Part shown: one piece after another, positions 1-6,668 of the stretch
How positions within the stretch are numbered: position 1 is the first letter of the stretch
Layout of the letters: every line of letters begins with the position of its first letter
Assembly (NCBI GenBank): GCA_945983195.1
Contig: CAMFSS010000114.1
Coordinates: 1-6,729 of the forward strand
Direction: 5' to 3'
DNA from: an uncultured Prevotellaceae bacterium
GTDB lineage: Bacteria > Bacteroidota > Bacteroidia > Bacteroidales > Muribaculaceae
Length of the DNA: 6,729 bases
Translations under genes and position numbers: made by a program
The notes under the pieces: generated by a model
Databases searched by the model: none
The model's input: only the letters and a program-made list of their open reading frames with translations
Told to the model about the DNA's origin: nothing

Positions 1-2
1 AG

Positions 3-1097
3 GGCGTTGTCTTTGATGGGTATGAAACGGCTGAGAAGCGCACGGTGAAGGCTGAAGAGTACTATGGCAGCACCAGTGTTCGCATCATGTATACCGACCA
101 GATACCGCGAGGCAAGAATCCGCTGCAACTGGTGTTGAACTATTGGAGTTTTGCAAGAAATGGCTGCAAGGCTGTGGCACAGCTCGAAAGCGGCTTTGAT
201 GTAGTGCTTGGCTATCAGCTCAGCCCTGTTACGAGCATGTATCCTGCCGTTGAGTACAAGCGTCTGCACGGCACTCCATTGGTCCTCTACACACTCGATA
301 TTTGGCCGGTTTCAGCAGAGTCTATGCTTCGGAGCAAGCGTAATCCGCTATATTCTGTTGTGAGGCGAATTAGCAAGAAAATCTATGGCGCTGCCGACCG
401 AATACTTGTTACGAGCCGTCCGTTTATCGACTACCTTCACAGCGAAAATTCAGTTTCCCTTGAAAAAATGGGTTATCTGCCGCAACATGCGGGCACTGAG
501 ATGCTTGATGCTGACCTCAGTGCCGATGACAATGGCATCGCCGACTTTATGTTTGCAGGCAATCTTGGCAAGGGACAGCGGATTGATGTGATTGTCTATG
601 CTGCCAAGGTGCTTGGCGCAAGACGCGATTATCATATTCATATTGTTGGGGATGGACGGATGCGCAGTGCCCTTGAGAAGATGGTGGCAGAGGCTGGATT
701 GAGCGAAAATTTCACGTTCTATGGCAACCAGCGACGTGATGTTATGCCTAAGTTTTATAAAATGGCTGATGCGCTATTAATCACGCTTCGCGGCAACAAT
801 GAGGTGGGAAACACAATGCCCCGAAAGTTGCAAATGTATATGACCACTGGTAAGAAAATATTCGGGGCAATAAATGGAGCTGCCAATGAAGTGATTAGTG
901 AGGCTAAATGTGGGAGTTGTGCCGAAGCCGGGAATTATAATGGACTGGCTGACAGGATGCGGTCTTTCATAGAGCATCCGAGCGACTATAGTGATTGTGG
1001 CGCTAATGCCCGCGAGTATTTCAAGCGACACTTCACACTCGACACCTACATTGACGGACTGGAAGCAGAATTGAAACAAATTGTAAAAAACATGTAA
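3..1097 (+). CDS. Family-4 glycosyltransferase (WbuB/WcaI-like), 5' end cut by the window
   Basis: A cytoplasmic, GT-B fold glycosyltransferase that would add a sugar from a nucleotide donor to the lipid-linked repeat unit. The frame is open to the left edge; a GTG at 45 could serve as a start, but the residues before it (GVVFDGYETAEKRT) resemble the region after the 'PNYP.G' loop of WbuB/WcaI-like proteins, so about 40 N-terminal residues are probably missing (364 seen; the family is usually near 400). Visible signs, counting from codon 45: LVLYTLDIWP (79-88), the linker and start of the C-terminal domain FAGNLGKGQ (170-178), HIVGDGRMR (199-207), FYGNQ (225-229), and the donor-site region EVGNTMPRKLQMYMTTGKK (253-271), where this family usually has 'P.KLQ.YMA.GKP'. 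It stops 2 nt before the next start, so the two are likely translated together. Family call firm; donor and acceptor unknown. Confidence 0.9.
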   Translation, partial: GVVFDGYETAEKRTVKAEEYYGSTSVRIMYTDQIPRGKNPLQLVLNYWSFARNGCKAVAQLESGFDVVLGYQLSPVTSMYPAVEYKRLHGTPLVLYTLDIWPVSAESMLRSKRNPLYSVVRRISKKIYGAADRILVTSRPFIDYLHSENSVSLEKMGYLPQHAGTEMLDADLSADDNGIADFMFAGNLGKGQRIDVIVYAAKVLGARRDYHIHIVGDGRMRSALEKMVAEAGLSENFTFYGNQRRDVMPKFYKMADALLITLRGNNEVGNTMPRKLQMYMTTGKKIFGAINGAANEVISEAKCGSCAEAGNYNGLADRMRSFIEHPSDYSDCGANAREYFKRHFTLDTYIDGLEAELKQIVKNM

Positions 1098-1099
1098 TA

Positions 1100-2131
1100 A
1101 TGACGAAATTTAGTAAATTGCTGCGAGGCAAGGCTCTCTATCAAACCCCCGATAAGATTTGGATAGCACGTGGAATGACTTTCTTCGCGGTTGATTATAA
1201 TGGCAAGCGTGTGAGCCGTAAATATCGCGTTGGTTCATTGCTTGAACGCTTTCTTGGCTGTCATAGGCTTTCGAGCCAATTGCTGCGTGTTGGCTTGCAC
1301 CACTTGCTACCACTGAATAATGGTAATCTTCTTGTTACGGCAAAGCGAAAGACATTCATAATAGCACCAAGTGGCGAGATTGTGAATGTGTGGAGCGGCT
1401 ATAAAGGCAACAAGCCGGGGCATCAGGGCGTATGCGTCACACCTCATGGCTCAATTTTCTTTGCCGAGTATCTGTTGAATCCGCAACGCGATCATGATAT
1501 TCGACTGTGGCGTTCAACCGATAACGGAATGAGTTTTGAGGTGGTGCAGACATGGCCAGCTGGCGATATTCGCCATCTCCATTTCGTCAAGTGGGACGAA
1601 TATGAGCAGTGTCTGTGGCTTGGCACCGGTGACTATGGCGACAATGGCGCTGAAAACCGTCTGTATCGGAGTGGAGATGATGGCGCATCGTGGCAACTCA
1701 TTGGGCAATACAGCCAGGATTGGCGTGCCATAGGAGTTTGTTTTACTAAAGATGCCTTGCTTTGGGGTACCGATGCAGGAAGTTGCCCCGACACGGTACA
1801 TTTTGTTAGAATGGATAGGAAAACGCACCAGCTTGAAATATTGCAAGACTTCGAAGGCCCGTGTCATGGATGTGCGTCATACGCCGATGGTCGTGTATTC
1901 TTTTCTACAGGAGTTGAGGGTGGAGAGAATGAGAAAGACCGCTTTGCTCGCCTCAAGGAGTATAAGGACGGCAAGTGCGTTGATTTATTGAAAATTGAGA
2001 AGGACCATTGGCCTTTAATCCTTCAATATGGTGTGATGCGTTTCCCTCTTGGAAGCGACAATTGTAACCGAGTGGTGTTTACAGCAATGGGTTTGAAGCA
2101 CCATGGAGAATGTATAATGATTGAGGAATAA
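1100..2131 (+). CDS. Predicted cytoplasmic beta-propeller with Asp-box (BNR) repeats, function unknown
   Basis: A 343-residue protein of unknown function. Two Asp-box motifs (S-x-D-x-G-x-x-W/F) are visible, STDNGMSF at 139-146 and SGDDGASW at 191-198, each after an aromatic/basic strand (LWR, LYR) as in sialidase-type or BNR propellers. Other strand-like, Gly/Trp-rich blocks (FIIAPSGEI, LWLGTGDYGDNG, LLWGTDAG, RVFFSTG) support a propeller over most of the length. There is a CHGC motif at 255-258. I see no signal peptide or membrane segment, so secretion is not supported, unlike most sialidases, and a full sialidase active site (FRIP plus an arginine triad) is not evident. ATG start lies 2 nt after the upstream stop, in a TAATAATG context. 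It may bind or process a glycan intermediate; that is inference from position only. The reading frame and fold class are well supported, the function is not. Confidence 0.8.
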   Translation: MTKFSKLLRGKALYQTPDKIWIARGMTFFAVDYNGKRVSRKYRVGSLLERFLGCHRLSSQLLRVGLHHLLPLNNGNLLVTAKRKTFIIAPSGEIVNVWSGYKGNKPGHQGVCVTPHGSIFFAEYLLNPQRDHDIRLWRSTDNGMSFEVVQTWPAGDIRHLHFVKWDEYEQCLWLGTGDYGDNGAENRLYRSGDDGASWQLIGQYSQDWRAIGVCFTKDALLWGTDAGSCPDTVHFVRMDRKTHQLEILQDFEGPCHGCASYADGRVFFSTGVEGGENEKDRFARLKEYKDGKCVDLLKIEKDHWPLILQYGVMRFPLGSDNCNRVVFTAMGLKHHGECIMIEE

Positions 2132-2141
2132 TTTTTGAGTG

Positions 2142-3173
2142 ATGGGTATTATGCGAAAAGACAATAAACTTATGGCATTGATGTCGGTGTGGGGCATTAT
2201 TTTAGTAGTATTAGGGCACAGCGGATTTGAGGAACCGATAATACGTGAAAGATTGGCATTTCTTCATTCATGGATTTATAGTTTCCATATGCCCTTGTTT
2301 TTTATGATTTCCGGTTATTTGTTTTCATTTACAAATAAGGATTTCATATCGATTAACCCAACTAAATTTCTTACCAAGAAAATACAAAGACTTTTAATTC
2401 CATACACCGTTCTTGGAATTATCCTGTATATAATAAAATTAGCATTTTCAGGATTATCCCATGCTGAAAGAACATTCTCTGTTGGAGCTTTCTTCAAAAT
2501 GTTCATTTCACCCGGTTGTGCTGATAGCACTATGGGTTACTTATGGTATTTGCTGTCATTGTTTATGATTTTTGTAATAGTTATAACAATGATAAGGTTG
2601 AGATGCAACTTAAAAAGTACATCATTATGTATAGCTCTATTTGCGACATTCGTATGTGCAGATAGCATTTTGCCAAAAATTGAGTGGCTCAATATCTCAT
2701 CAGCCGTTCATTACATGCCCTATTTCCTTATCGGTATTCTATTATGCAACAATAATAAATTATCGACCTTGATAAATAGAATTGGGGGGGGTAATTTGCT
2801 GATATCTACTATACTAAGCGTGCTAATAGTTGCTTGCCGCTTAGAATTCCCATTCAAAATAGGAGCAATCGTTTCTGCTATAGTTGGAATATGGATGTCA
2901 ATATCCTTATGTAATGTTGTATTAAGAATTAATCGATTTGGAGATTACCTTATTAGTTTCAGTAAATATACATACTCTATTTATCTATTTTCTTGGTTTG
3001 GACAATATGCTGCAAAAATAATCATTATTAACATTTTACATCTACATTGGAGCTTTTGTGTAATGGCAATGTTCATTTGTGGATTATTGTTGCCGATAAT
3101 AGTTGATAGAATAGTTGATAGAATAGCGAAATTGCAAAATTGTAGAGCCTTACATCTGATAATTGGATATTAA
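2142..3173 (+). CDS. Acyltransferase-3 family membrane O-acyltransferase (OafA/WecH-like), probably phase-variable
   Basis: An integral membrane enzyme expected to put an acyl group, usually acetyl, on a sugar hydroxyl of the polysaccharide. Family marks: RKDNKLMALMSVWGIILVVLGH near the N-terminus, with the conserved His at residue 26; HSWIYSFHMPLFFMISGYLF as the second segment; and MGYLWYLLSLFMIF further on. About ten hydrophobic stretches fill the 343 residues, the usual size. Start choice: ATG 2142 is used; GTG 2139 and ATG 2151 are in frame, and 2151 (MRKDNKL...) matches family N-termini equally well. An eight-G run (2784-2791) encodes Gly215-217 in mid-protein. The frame is open here, but seven G gives a stop five codons after the last GGG pair and nine G an immediate TAA. 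The gene is strongly AT-rich, some stretches near 25% GC, unlike both neighbours, which suggests separate acquisition. Substrate unknown. Confidence 0.92.
   Translation: MGIMRKDNKLMALMSVWGIILVVLGHSGFEEPIIRERLAFLHSWIYSFHMPLFFMISGYLFSFTNKDFISINPTKFLTKKIQRLLIPYTVLGIILYIIKLAFSGLSHAERTFSVGAFFKMFISPGCADSTMGYLWYLLSLFMIFVIVITMIRLRCNLKSTSLCIALFATFVCADSILPKIEWLNISSAVHYMPYFLIGILLCNNNKLSTLINRIGGGNLLISTILSVLIVACRLEFPFKIGAIVSAIVGIWMSISLCNVVLRINRFGDYLISFSKYTYSIYLFSWFGQYAAKIIIINILHLHWSFCVMAMFICGLLLPIIVDRIVDRIAKLQNCRALHLIIGY
2784..2791 (+). repeat. G8 homopolymer in the acyltransferase gene (putative phase-variation tract, ON length)
   Basis: Eight consecutive G in the context AATT-G8-TA, inside a gene whose local GC content is about one third. 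It is read as GGG GGG GGT and keeps the frame. Loss of one G gives Gly-Gly-Val-Ile-Cys-stop; gain of one gives Gly-Gly-Gly-stop. Runs of this length are prone to slipped-strand mispairing, and this is among the longest homopolymers in the window. Confidence 0.75.
3099..3122 (+). repeat. 12-bp tandem duplication near the 3' end of the acyltransferase gene
   Basis: Two perfect copies of ATAGTTGATAGA, followed by a partial ATAG. They encode the repeated Ile-Val-Asp-Arg in the polar C-terminal tail after the last membrane segment. The unit is a multiple of three, so a change in copy number would lengthen or shorten the tail without a frameshift. Confidence 0.7.
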
Positions 3174-3175
3174 AA

Positions 3176-4348
3176 ATGGAGAAGGTTTTGATTCTTGATG
3201 GTGGGGCAACTCATGCTGTAGCTATAGCCGAGTGTCTCAAAAATAGTGGCTATTCTGTTGCCGCATTGTGCAATAGCAAGTATGAGTACGGCTATCATTC
3301 CCGCTTTGTCGATGAGCATTACATCGGTCCTGACAGCCATAGTGATGACTATACACACTGGGTGATTGAGTTCCTGCGGTCAAGACATTTTGACGTTCTG
3401 ATTCCCACATCTGATGCTACTGCCGAGTTTATGAGTTTTAACAAGGCGGAGCTAATGGAGCTTACAGGTGTGCTAATGCCCGATAAGGACATTTTCAAAA
3501 AAGCATACGACAAGAATGAACTCATGAAAGTGTGCCGCGAGAACGGCTTCCCTCACCCTTTGACAATAGATTTACATAGCTGCACCGACATTAATGTTGA
3601 TAAAGAACAGTTGAGCAAATTTCCATATCCTGGATTGTTGAAGCCCAACCTCACAAGTGGCGGTCGTGGAATGACTTTGGTCAATTCAATTGATGAACTG
3701 AGGCAAGTATATCCGTCAATCCACGAGCAATATGGAGAATGCCATTTGCAGCAGTTCATAAAAAATGGTGGCAAGCAGATAAAGGTGCAAATAATGACCG
3801 ATTCCGATGGAGAACCAGCATACTCGTCGGTGATATGGAAACAGCGTTATTATCCGGTAAATGGGGGAAGCAGTTGCTGCAACGTGACTATTGACAATCC
3901 TGATATCGTGGATATTTGTGGAAATGTTCTGAAAGCTATCGGTTGGATAGGATTCGCTGATTTTGACCTCATAGAGAATCCCGATACGGGAGAGTTGCTC
4001 ATAATGGAGATAAATCCACGCATTCCAGCTTGCATCCGTTCAGCGTTCAAGAGCGGCGTTGACTATGCTACGATGATTGCCGATGTGACTCTCGGCAAGA
4101 CTATGCGAAATTATAAATACACGTCAGGTATAAGACTGAGGCATCTTGGGTTTGATGTATTGTGGTTTCTTAAATCGCCCGACCGTTTCAGAACGCGCCC
4201 TTCTTGGTTCAAGTTTTTTGGACGAAAACAGTATTATCAAGACTGGGTAATGGGCGATTTTTCCGCATTCTTTTGGGGAAGTATCGGAAATATCCGCAAA
4301 CAGATGAATCCGGAGTTTCGGAAAGCTAAAAGTGGCGTAAAAGTATAA
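3176..4348 (+). CDS. ATP-grasp domain ligase (carbamoyl-phosphate-synthase-like)
   Basis: A soluble 390-residue ATP-dependent carboxylate-amine ligase family protein. ATP-grasp enzymes join a carboxylate, through an acyl phosphate, to an amine or other nucleophile. The N-terminal pre-grasp domain starts VLILDGGATHAVAIAECLKNSG (4-25) and includes DVLIPTSDAT (73-82). The ATP-binding part follows: FPYPGLLKPN with the glycine loop SGGRGM (149-166), LQQFIKNGGKQIKVQI (191-206), FADFDLI (260-266), and the metal-binding segment MEINPRI (277-283). The last ~90 residues are rich in aromatic and basic residues and do not match a domain I recognise. ATG start is 2 nt after the upstream stop. Such proteins occur in capsule loci, where amino-acid attachment to sugars is a plausible role; with a deacetylase in the same operon, amide formation on a freed amino sugar is possible, but this is inference. 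Base composition is near the locus average, unlike the gene before it. Confidence 0.9.
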   Translation: MEKVLILDGGATHAVAIAECLKNSGYSVAALCNSKYEYGYHSRFVDEHYIGPDSHSDDYTHWVIEFLRSRHFDVLIPTSDATAEFMSFNKAELMELTGVLMPDKDIFKKAYDKNELMKVCRENGFPHPLTIDLHSCTDINVDKEQLSKFPYPGLLKPNLTSGGRGMTLVNSIDELRQVYPSIHEQYGECHLQQFIKNGGKQIKVQIMTDSDGEPAYSSVIWKQRYYPVNGGSSCCNVTIDNPDIVDICGNVLKAIGWIGFADFDLIENPDTGELLIMEINPRIPACIRSAFKSGVDYATMIADVTLGKTMRNYKYTSGIRLRHLGFDVLWFLKSPDRFRTRPSWFKFFGRKQYYQDWVMGDFSAFFWGSIGNIRKQMNPEFRKAKSGVKV

Positions 4349-4366
4349 ATCTTGTTATCATCAAAA

Positions 4367-5032
4367 ATGATTATGTATCAGTTTGTTAAGCGCGTATTCG
4401 ATTTCGTTTGCGCGGTGATTGGCATTGCCGTTACCAGTCCACTGTGGCTGTTGGCGATTGTGGGAATATTGGTGTCGGATTGTGGACCTGTGTTCTATAC
4501 CGCCCACCGTATCGGCAAGGGCAACAAGCCGTTCAAGATGTTCAAATTCCGCTCAATGCGAGTGGCTAAAGCTGCAAATGAAGCTTCATTGCGCCCCGAT
4601 GAAGACCGTATTTTCCCATTCGGGCATTTCATTCGCAAGGCAAAAATTGATGAGCTTCCGCAGCTCCTTAACATACTCAATGGGACCATGAGCGTAATTG
4701 GTCCAAGACCTGTGGCGCAGGACCAGTTTGACATGTTTCGCTTCGGCAAGTGGAACGAGGCTGCAAAAGTTCCGGTAGGACTTAGCGGTCCTGCTGCTCT
4801 TTATGATTACATCTATGGTGACCAAATCACCGATGAGAAAGAGTATATGGAAAAAGTATATCCCACTCGCCGTGAGCTGGAATACACCTACGTCAGGAAA
4901 TGCGGAATTTTCTACGACCTGAAGATGATAATCTACACCGTAATCTGCATTGCCTACGGAGTGTGTGGAAAAGAGTGCCACTGGATTCTCGAAGAGCTGA
5001 AGCAATCCGCTTCAGAAACAATGGATAAATAA
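4367..5032 (+). CDS. Initiating sugar-1-phosphate transferase (PglC/WcaJ-type, bacterial sugar transferase)
   Basis: A monotopic membrane phosphoglycosyl transferase that would move a sugar-1-phosphate from a UDP-sugar to undecaprenyl phosphate, starting repeat-unit assembly on the inner face of the cytoplasmic membrane. Numbering from ATG 4367 (221 residues): KRVFDF (8-13); one hydrophobic segment (about 13-36); PVFYTAHRIGKGNKPFKMFK (41-60), then FRSM; the catalytic Asp-Glu pair in KIDELPQLLNILNG (D95, E96), equivalent to the PglC dyad; SVIGPRPV (109-116); and VGLSGPAALYDY. It has the short PglC form, without the extra N-terminal membrane helices of full-length WcaJ. An in-frame TTG at 4352 and an ATG at 4373 are alternative starts; ATG 4367 sits behind an A-rich leader and gives a normal N-terminus. 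The neighbouring SDR and deacetylase may prepare its sugar substrate, which cannot be read from the sequence. Confidence 0.95.
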   Translation: MIMYQFVKRVFDFVCAVIGIAVTSPLWLLAIVGILVSDCGPVFYTAHRIGKGNKPFKMFKFRSMRVAKAANEASLRPDEDRIFPFGHFIRKAKIDELPQLLNILNGTMSVIGPRPVAQDQFDMFRFGKWNEAAKVPVGLSGPAALYDYIYGDQITDEKEYMEKVYPTRRELEYTYVRKCGIFYDLKMIIYTVICIAYGVCGKECHWILEELKQSASETMDK

Positions 5033-5049
5033 AAACGAAGTTCAATAAT

Positions 5050-5971
5050 ATGAAAAAAGTATTAGTGACAGGAGTTACAGGAAAAAGTGGACTGTTCTTC
5101 TATGCGGAGCTAAAGAAAAATGTTGATAAATTATCAGACTATCAATTTGATTTTATAGTACGGAATGAATCTAAAGCAAGGAAATTATTGGTAGCTGAGG
5201 GATTGAACCAATGCTTGAAAATTGGAGATATTGGAGATACCGACTTCATTAACAGCACAATAATTGGGGGGGTACGATGTGCTCCTACATATCTCTGGCA
5301 TAGGTTCATCAGTTGTACTAACAGAACCTGCTGTTAAGAGTGGAATTAAAAGATTGATATTCGTGCATACAACTGGAATCTATTCAAAATACAAAGCTGC
5401 CGGTGAAATGTATCGAATAATTGAGAAGAAAGTTGAACAATTGATTGATGGCACTGACATACAGCTTACATATTTGCGTCCAACGATGATTTATGGAAAT
5501 ATAAATGACCATAATGTGGCTATATTTATGAAAATGGTCGATAAACTACGATTATTTCCGGTTGTATCTGGAGCAAAGTATGAATTACAGCCTGTATGGT
5601 GTGGAGATTTAGGTAAAGCGTATTACCAGGTATTAATGAATCCGGAAAAAGCAAATAGACGTAATTACAATTTATCAGGTGGGCGTCCAATCCTTCTTAT
5701 TGATATGCTTAAAGTGATGGCTAAATATCTTGACGTGAAAAATACATTTATTTCAGTACCATTCTGGTTTGCATATTCTTTAGCTTGGATTCTTTATTTA
5801 TTGACTTTTACTAAATGTGACTTTAGGGAAAAAGTTCAGCGATTGGTCGAGCCAAGAACATTCGAATACACAGATGCAGCTAATGACTTTGGATATAGTC
5901 CTGTTAATTTTGAGGAAGGAATAAAAGCTGAAATTCAAGAATACCTATCATCAAAGAAGAATAAAAAATAA
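5050..5971 (+). CDS. Atypical SDR / NAD(P)-dependent epimerase-like protein, frameshifted at a G7 tract (OFF as sequenced)
   Basis: A Rossmann-fold sugar-nucleotide-type oxidoreductase or epimerase. Frame 1 from ATG 5050 gives the dinucleotide-binding N-terminus TGVTGKSG (7-14), FIVRNESKA and GDIGD (59-63), then runs out of frame after the G run and stops at 5337. The rest reads in another frame to 5971: YDVLLHISGIG, HTTGIYSKYK, LRPTMIYG, PVWCGDLGKAYYQVL and YNLSGG. With six G in place of seven the halves join as IIGG-YDVLLH into a normal 306-residue protein. In the repaired protein Tyr111/Lys115 (YSKYK) has YxxxK spacing, though this lies earlier than the usual site, so the active site may be atypical. 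A hydrophobic stretch at about 235-253 could touch the membrane. The downstream part alone, from its first ATG at 5408, lacks the cofactor domain. AT-rich compared with flanking genes. It probably works on the nucleotide sugar used by the adjacent transferase (inference). Confidence 0.85.
5266..5272 (+). repeat. G7 homopolymer in the SDR gene (putative phase-variation tract, OFF length)
   Basis: Seven consecutive G in the context AATT-G7-TA, exactly where the SDR reading frame breaks. Six or nine G joins the upstream and downstream frames. Seven gives a 95-residue product ending at 5337, and eight runs into a TAG at 5301-5303 of the present sequence. The flanks AATT and TA are the same as those of the G8 tract in the acyltransferase gene. 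Confidence 0.75.
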
Positions 5972-5977
5972 CTGATT

Positions 5978-6655
5978 ATGAAATACTTACTTGTGGTGGC
6001 TCATCCCGATGATGAGACGCTGGGTGCCGGTGCGTCGATGTGGAAATGGGCGCACAGTGGCGACACCGTTGATGTGTGCATCATGTGCACCGAGGCGAAG
6101 GCGCGTGCATTTCGCCCCGAAGACAATGAGCTTGAGGACGACACCAATGCTTCTAACAAGTTTTTGGGCGTGAACCGCATCTACGAGGGCACGTTCCCGA
6201 ACATCGAGATGAACACCGTGCCGCACCTGAAGCTGGTGCAGTTCATTGAGTCGGCAATCCGTGAGAGTGAACCTGACATTATCATCACGCATCACCCTGC
6301 CGACACCAACAACGACCATCTCCAGACCTCGATGGCGTGCCAGGAGGCAATCCGACTGTTCCAACGCCGCCCCGAGGTGAAGCGCGTGAAGGAGTTCTGG
6401 TATATGGAGGTGCCCTCGTGCACCGAGTGGAAAATCAACAACGCGATGGAAACGTTCAATCCCAACTGCTACGTGGAGGTTGGCAAGGAAGGTGTAGAAG
6501 CCAAGATAAAGGCTTTGTCGATGTATCGTGGCGTGATGCGCCCTTACCCGCACCCCCGCAGCGCGGAATATATCACCGGACTTGCTGCAATGCGTGGCGG
6601 TCAGTGGGGACAAGCCTACAGTGAAGCCTTCGAAGTGGTGCTTCGAGCCTACTAA
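5978..6655 (+). CDS. PIG-L/LmbE-family zinc-dependent N-deacetylase
   Basis: A cytoplasmic metalloenzyme of 225 residues, normal length for the family, which removes the N-acetyl group from amino sugars or related compounds. The hallmark AHPDDE is at 8-13: His9 and Asp12 as zinc ligands, Asp11 as likely general base. The third zinc ligand is probably His114 in NNDHLQT, preceded by IIITHHPADT (101-110). The C-terminal block with PHPRSAEYI (191-199), MRGGQWGQAYSEAFEVV also follows the family pattern. ATG start is 6 nt after the SDR stop. This is the most GC-rich gene in the window (about 63% over 6361-6420), with a codon bias towards G/C in third positions quite unlike the AT-rich SDR before it. 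The substrate is probably an N-acetylated sugar intermediate of the locus, but it may be lipid-linked or nucleotide-linked; the sequence does not say. Confidence 0.94.
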   Translation: MKYLLVVAHPDDETLGAGASMWKWAHSGDTVDVCIMCTEAKARAFRPEDNELEDDTNASNKFLGVNRIYEGTFPNIEMNTVPHLKLVQFIESAIRESEPDIIITHHPADTNNDHLQTSMACQEAIRLFQRRPEVKRVKEFWYMEVPSCTEWKINNAMETFNPNCYVEVGKEGVEAKIKALSMYRGVMRPYPHPRSAEYITGLAAMRGGQWGQAYSEAFEVVLRAY

Positions 6656-6668
6656 ACTAAAACCAACT

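Noticed and set aside
1514..1867. Minus-strand open frame of 117 codons opposite the propeller gene
   Set aside because: Overlaps a gene with clear Asp-box motifs on the plus strand; no motifs and no plausible start region of its own.
2784..2791. G-quadruplex formation at the G8 tract
   Set aside because: A single G run does not supply the four G stretches needed, and no other G runs lie close by.
4352..4366. In-frame TTG upstream start for the sugar transferase
   Set aside because: It adds five residues with no match to family N-termini, and two ATG codons follow closely (4367, 4373) behind an A-rich leader.
4586..5005. Minus-strand open frame of 139 codons opposite the sugar transferase
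   Set aside because: Shadow of a strongly conserved plus-strand gene; the translation has no recognisable motif.
5264..5971. A separate gene starting at TTG 5264 for the second half of the SDR
   Set aside because: The TTG sits in the G tract, the product would lack the cofactor-binding N-terminus, and the two halves join perfectly with one base less; one frameshifted gene explains both.
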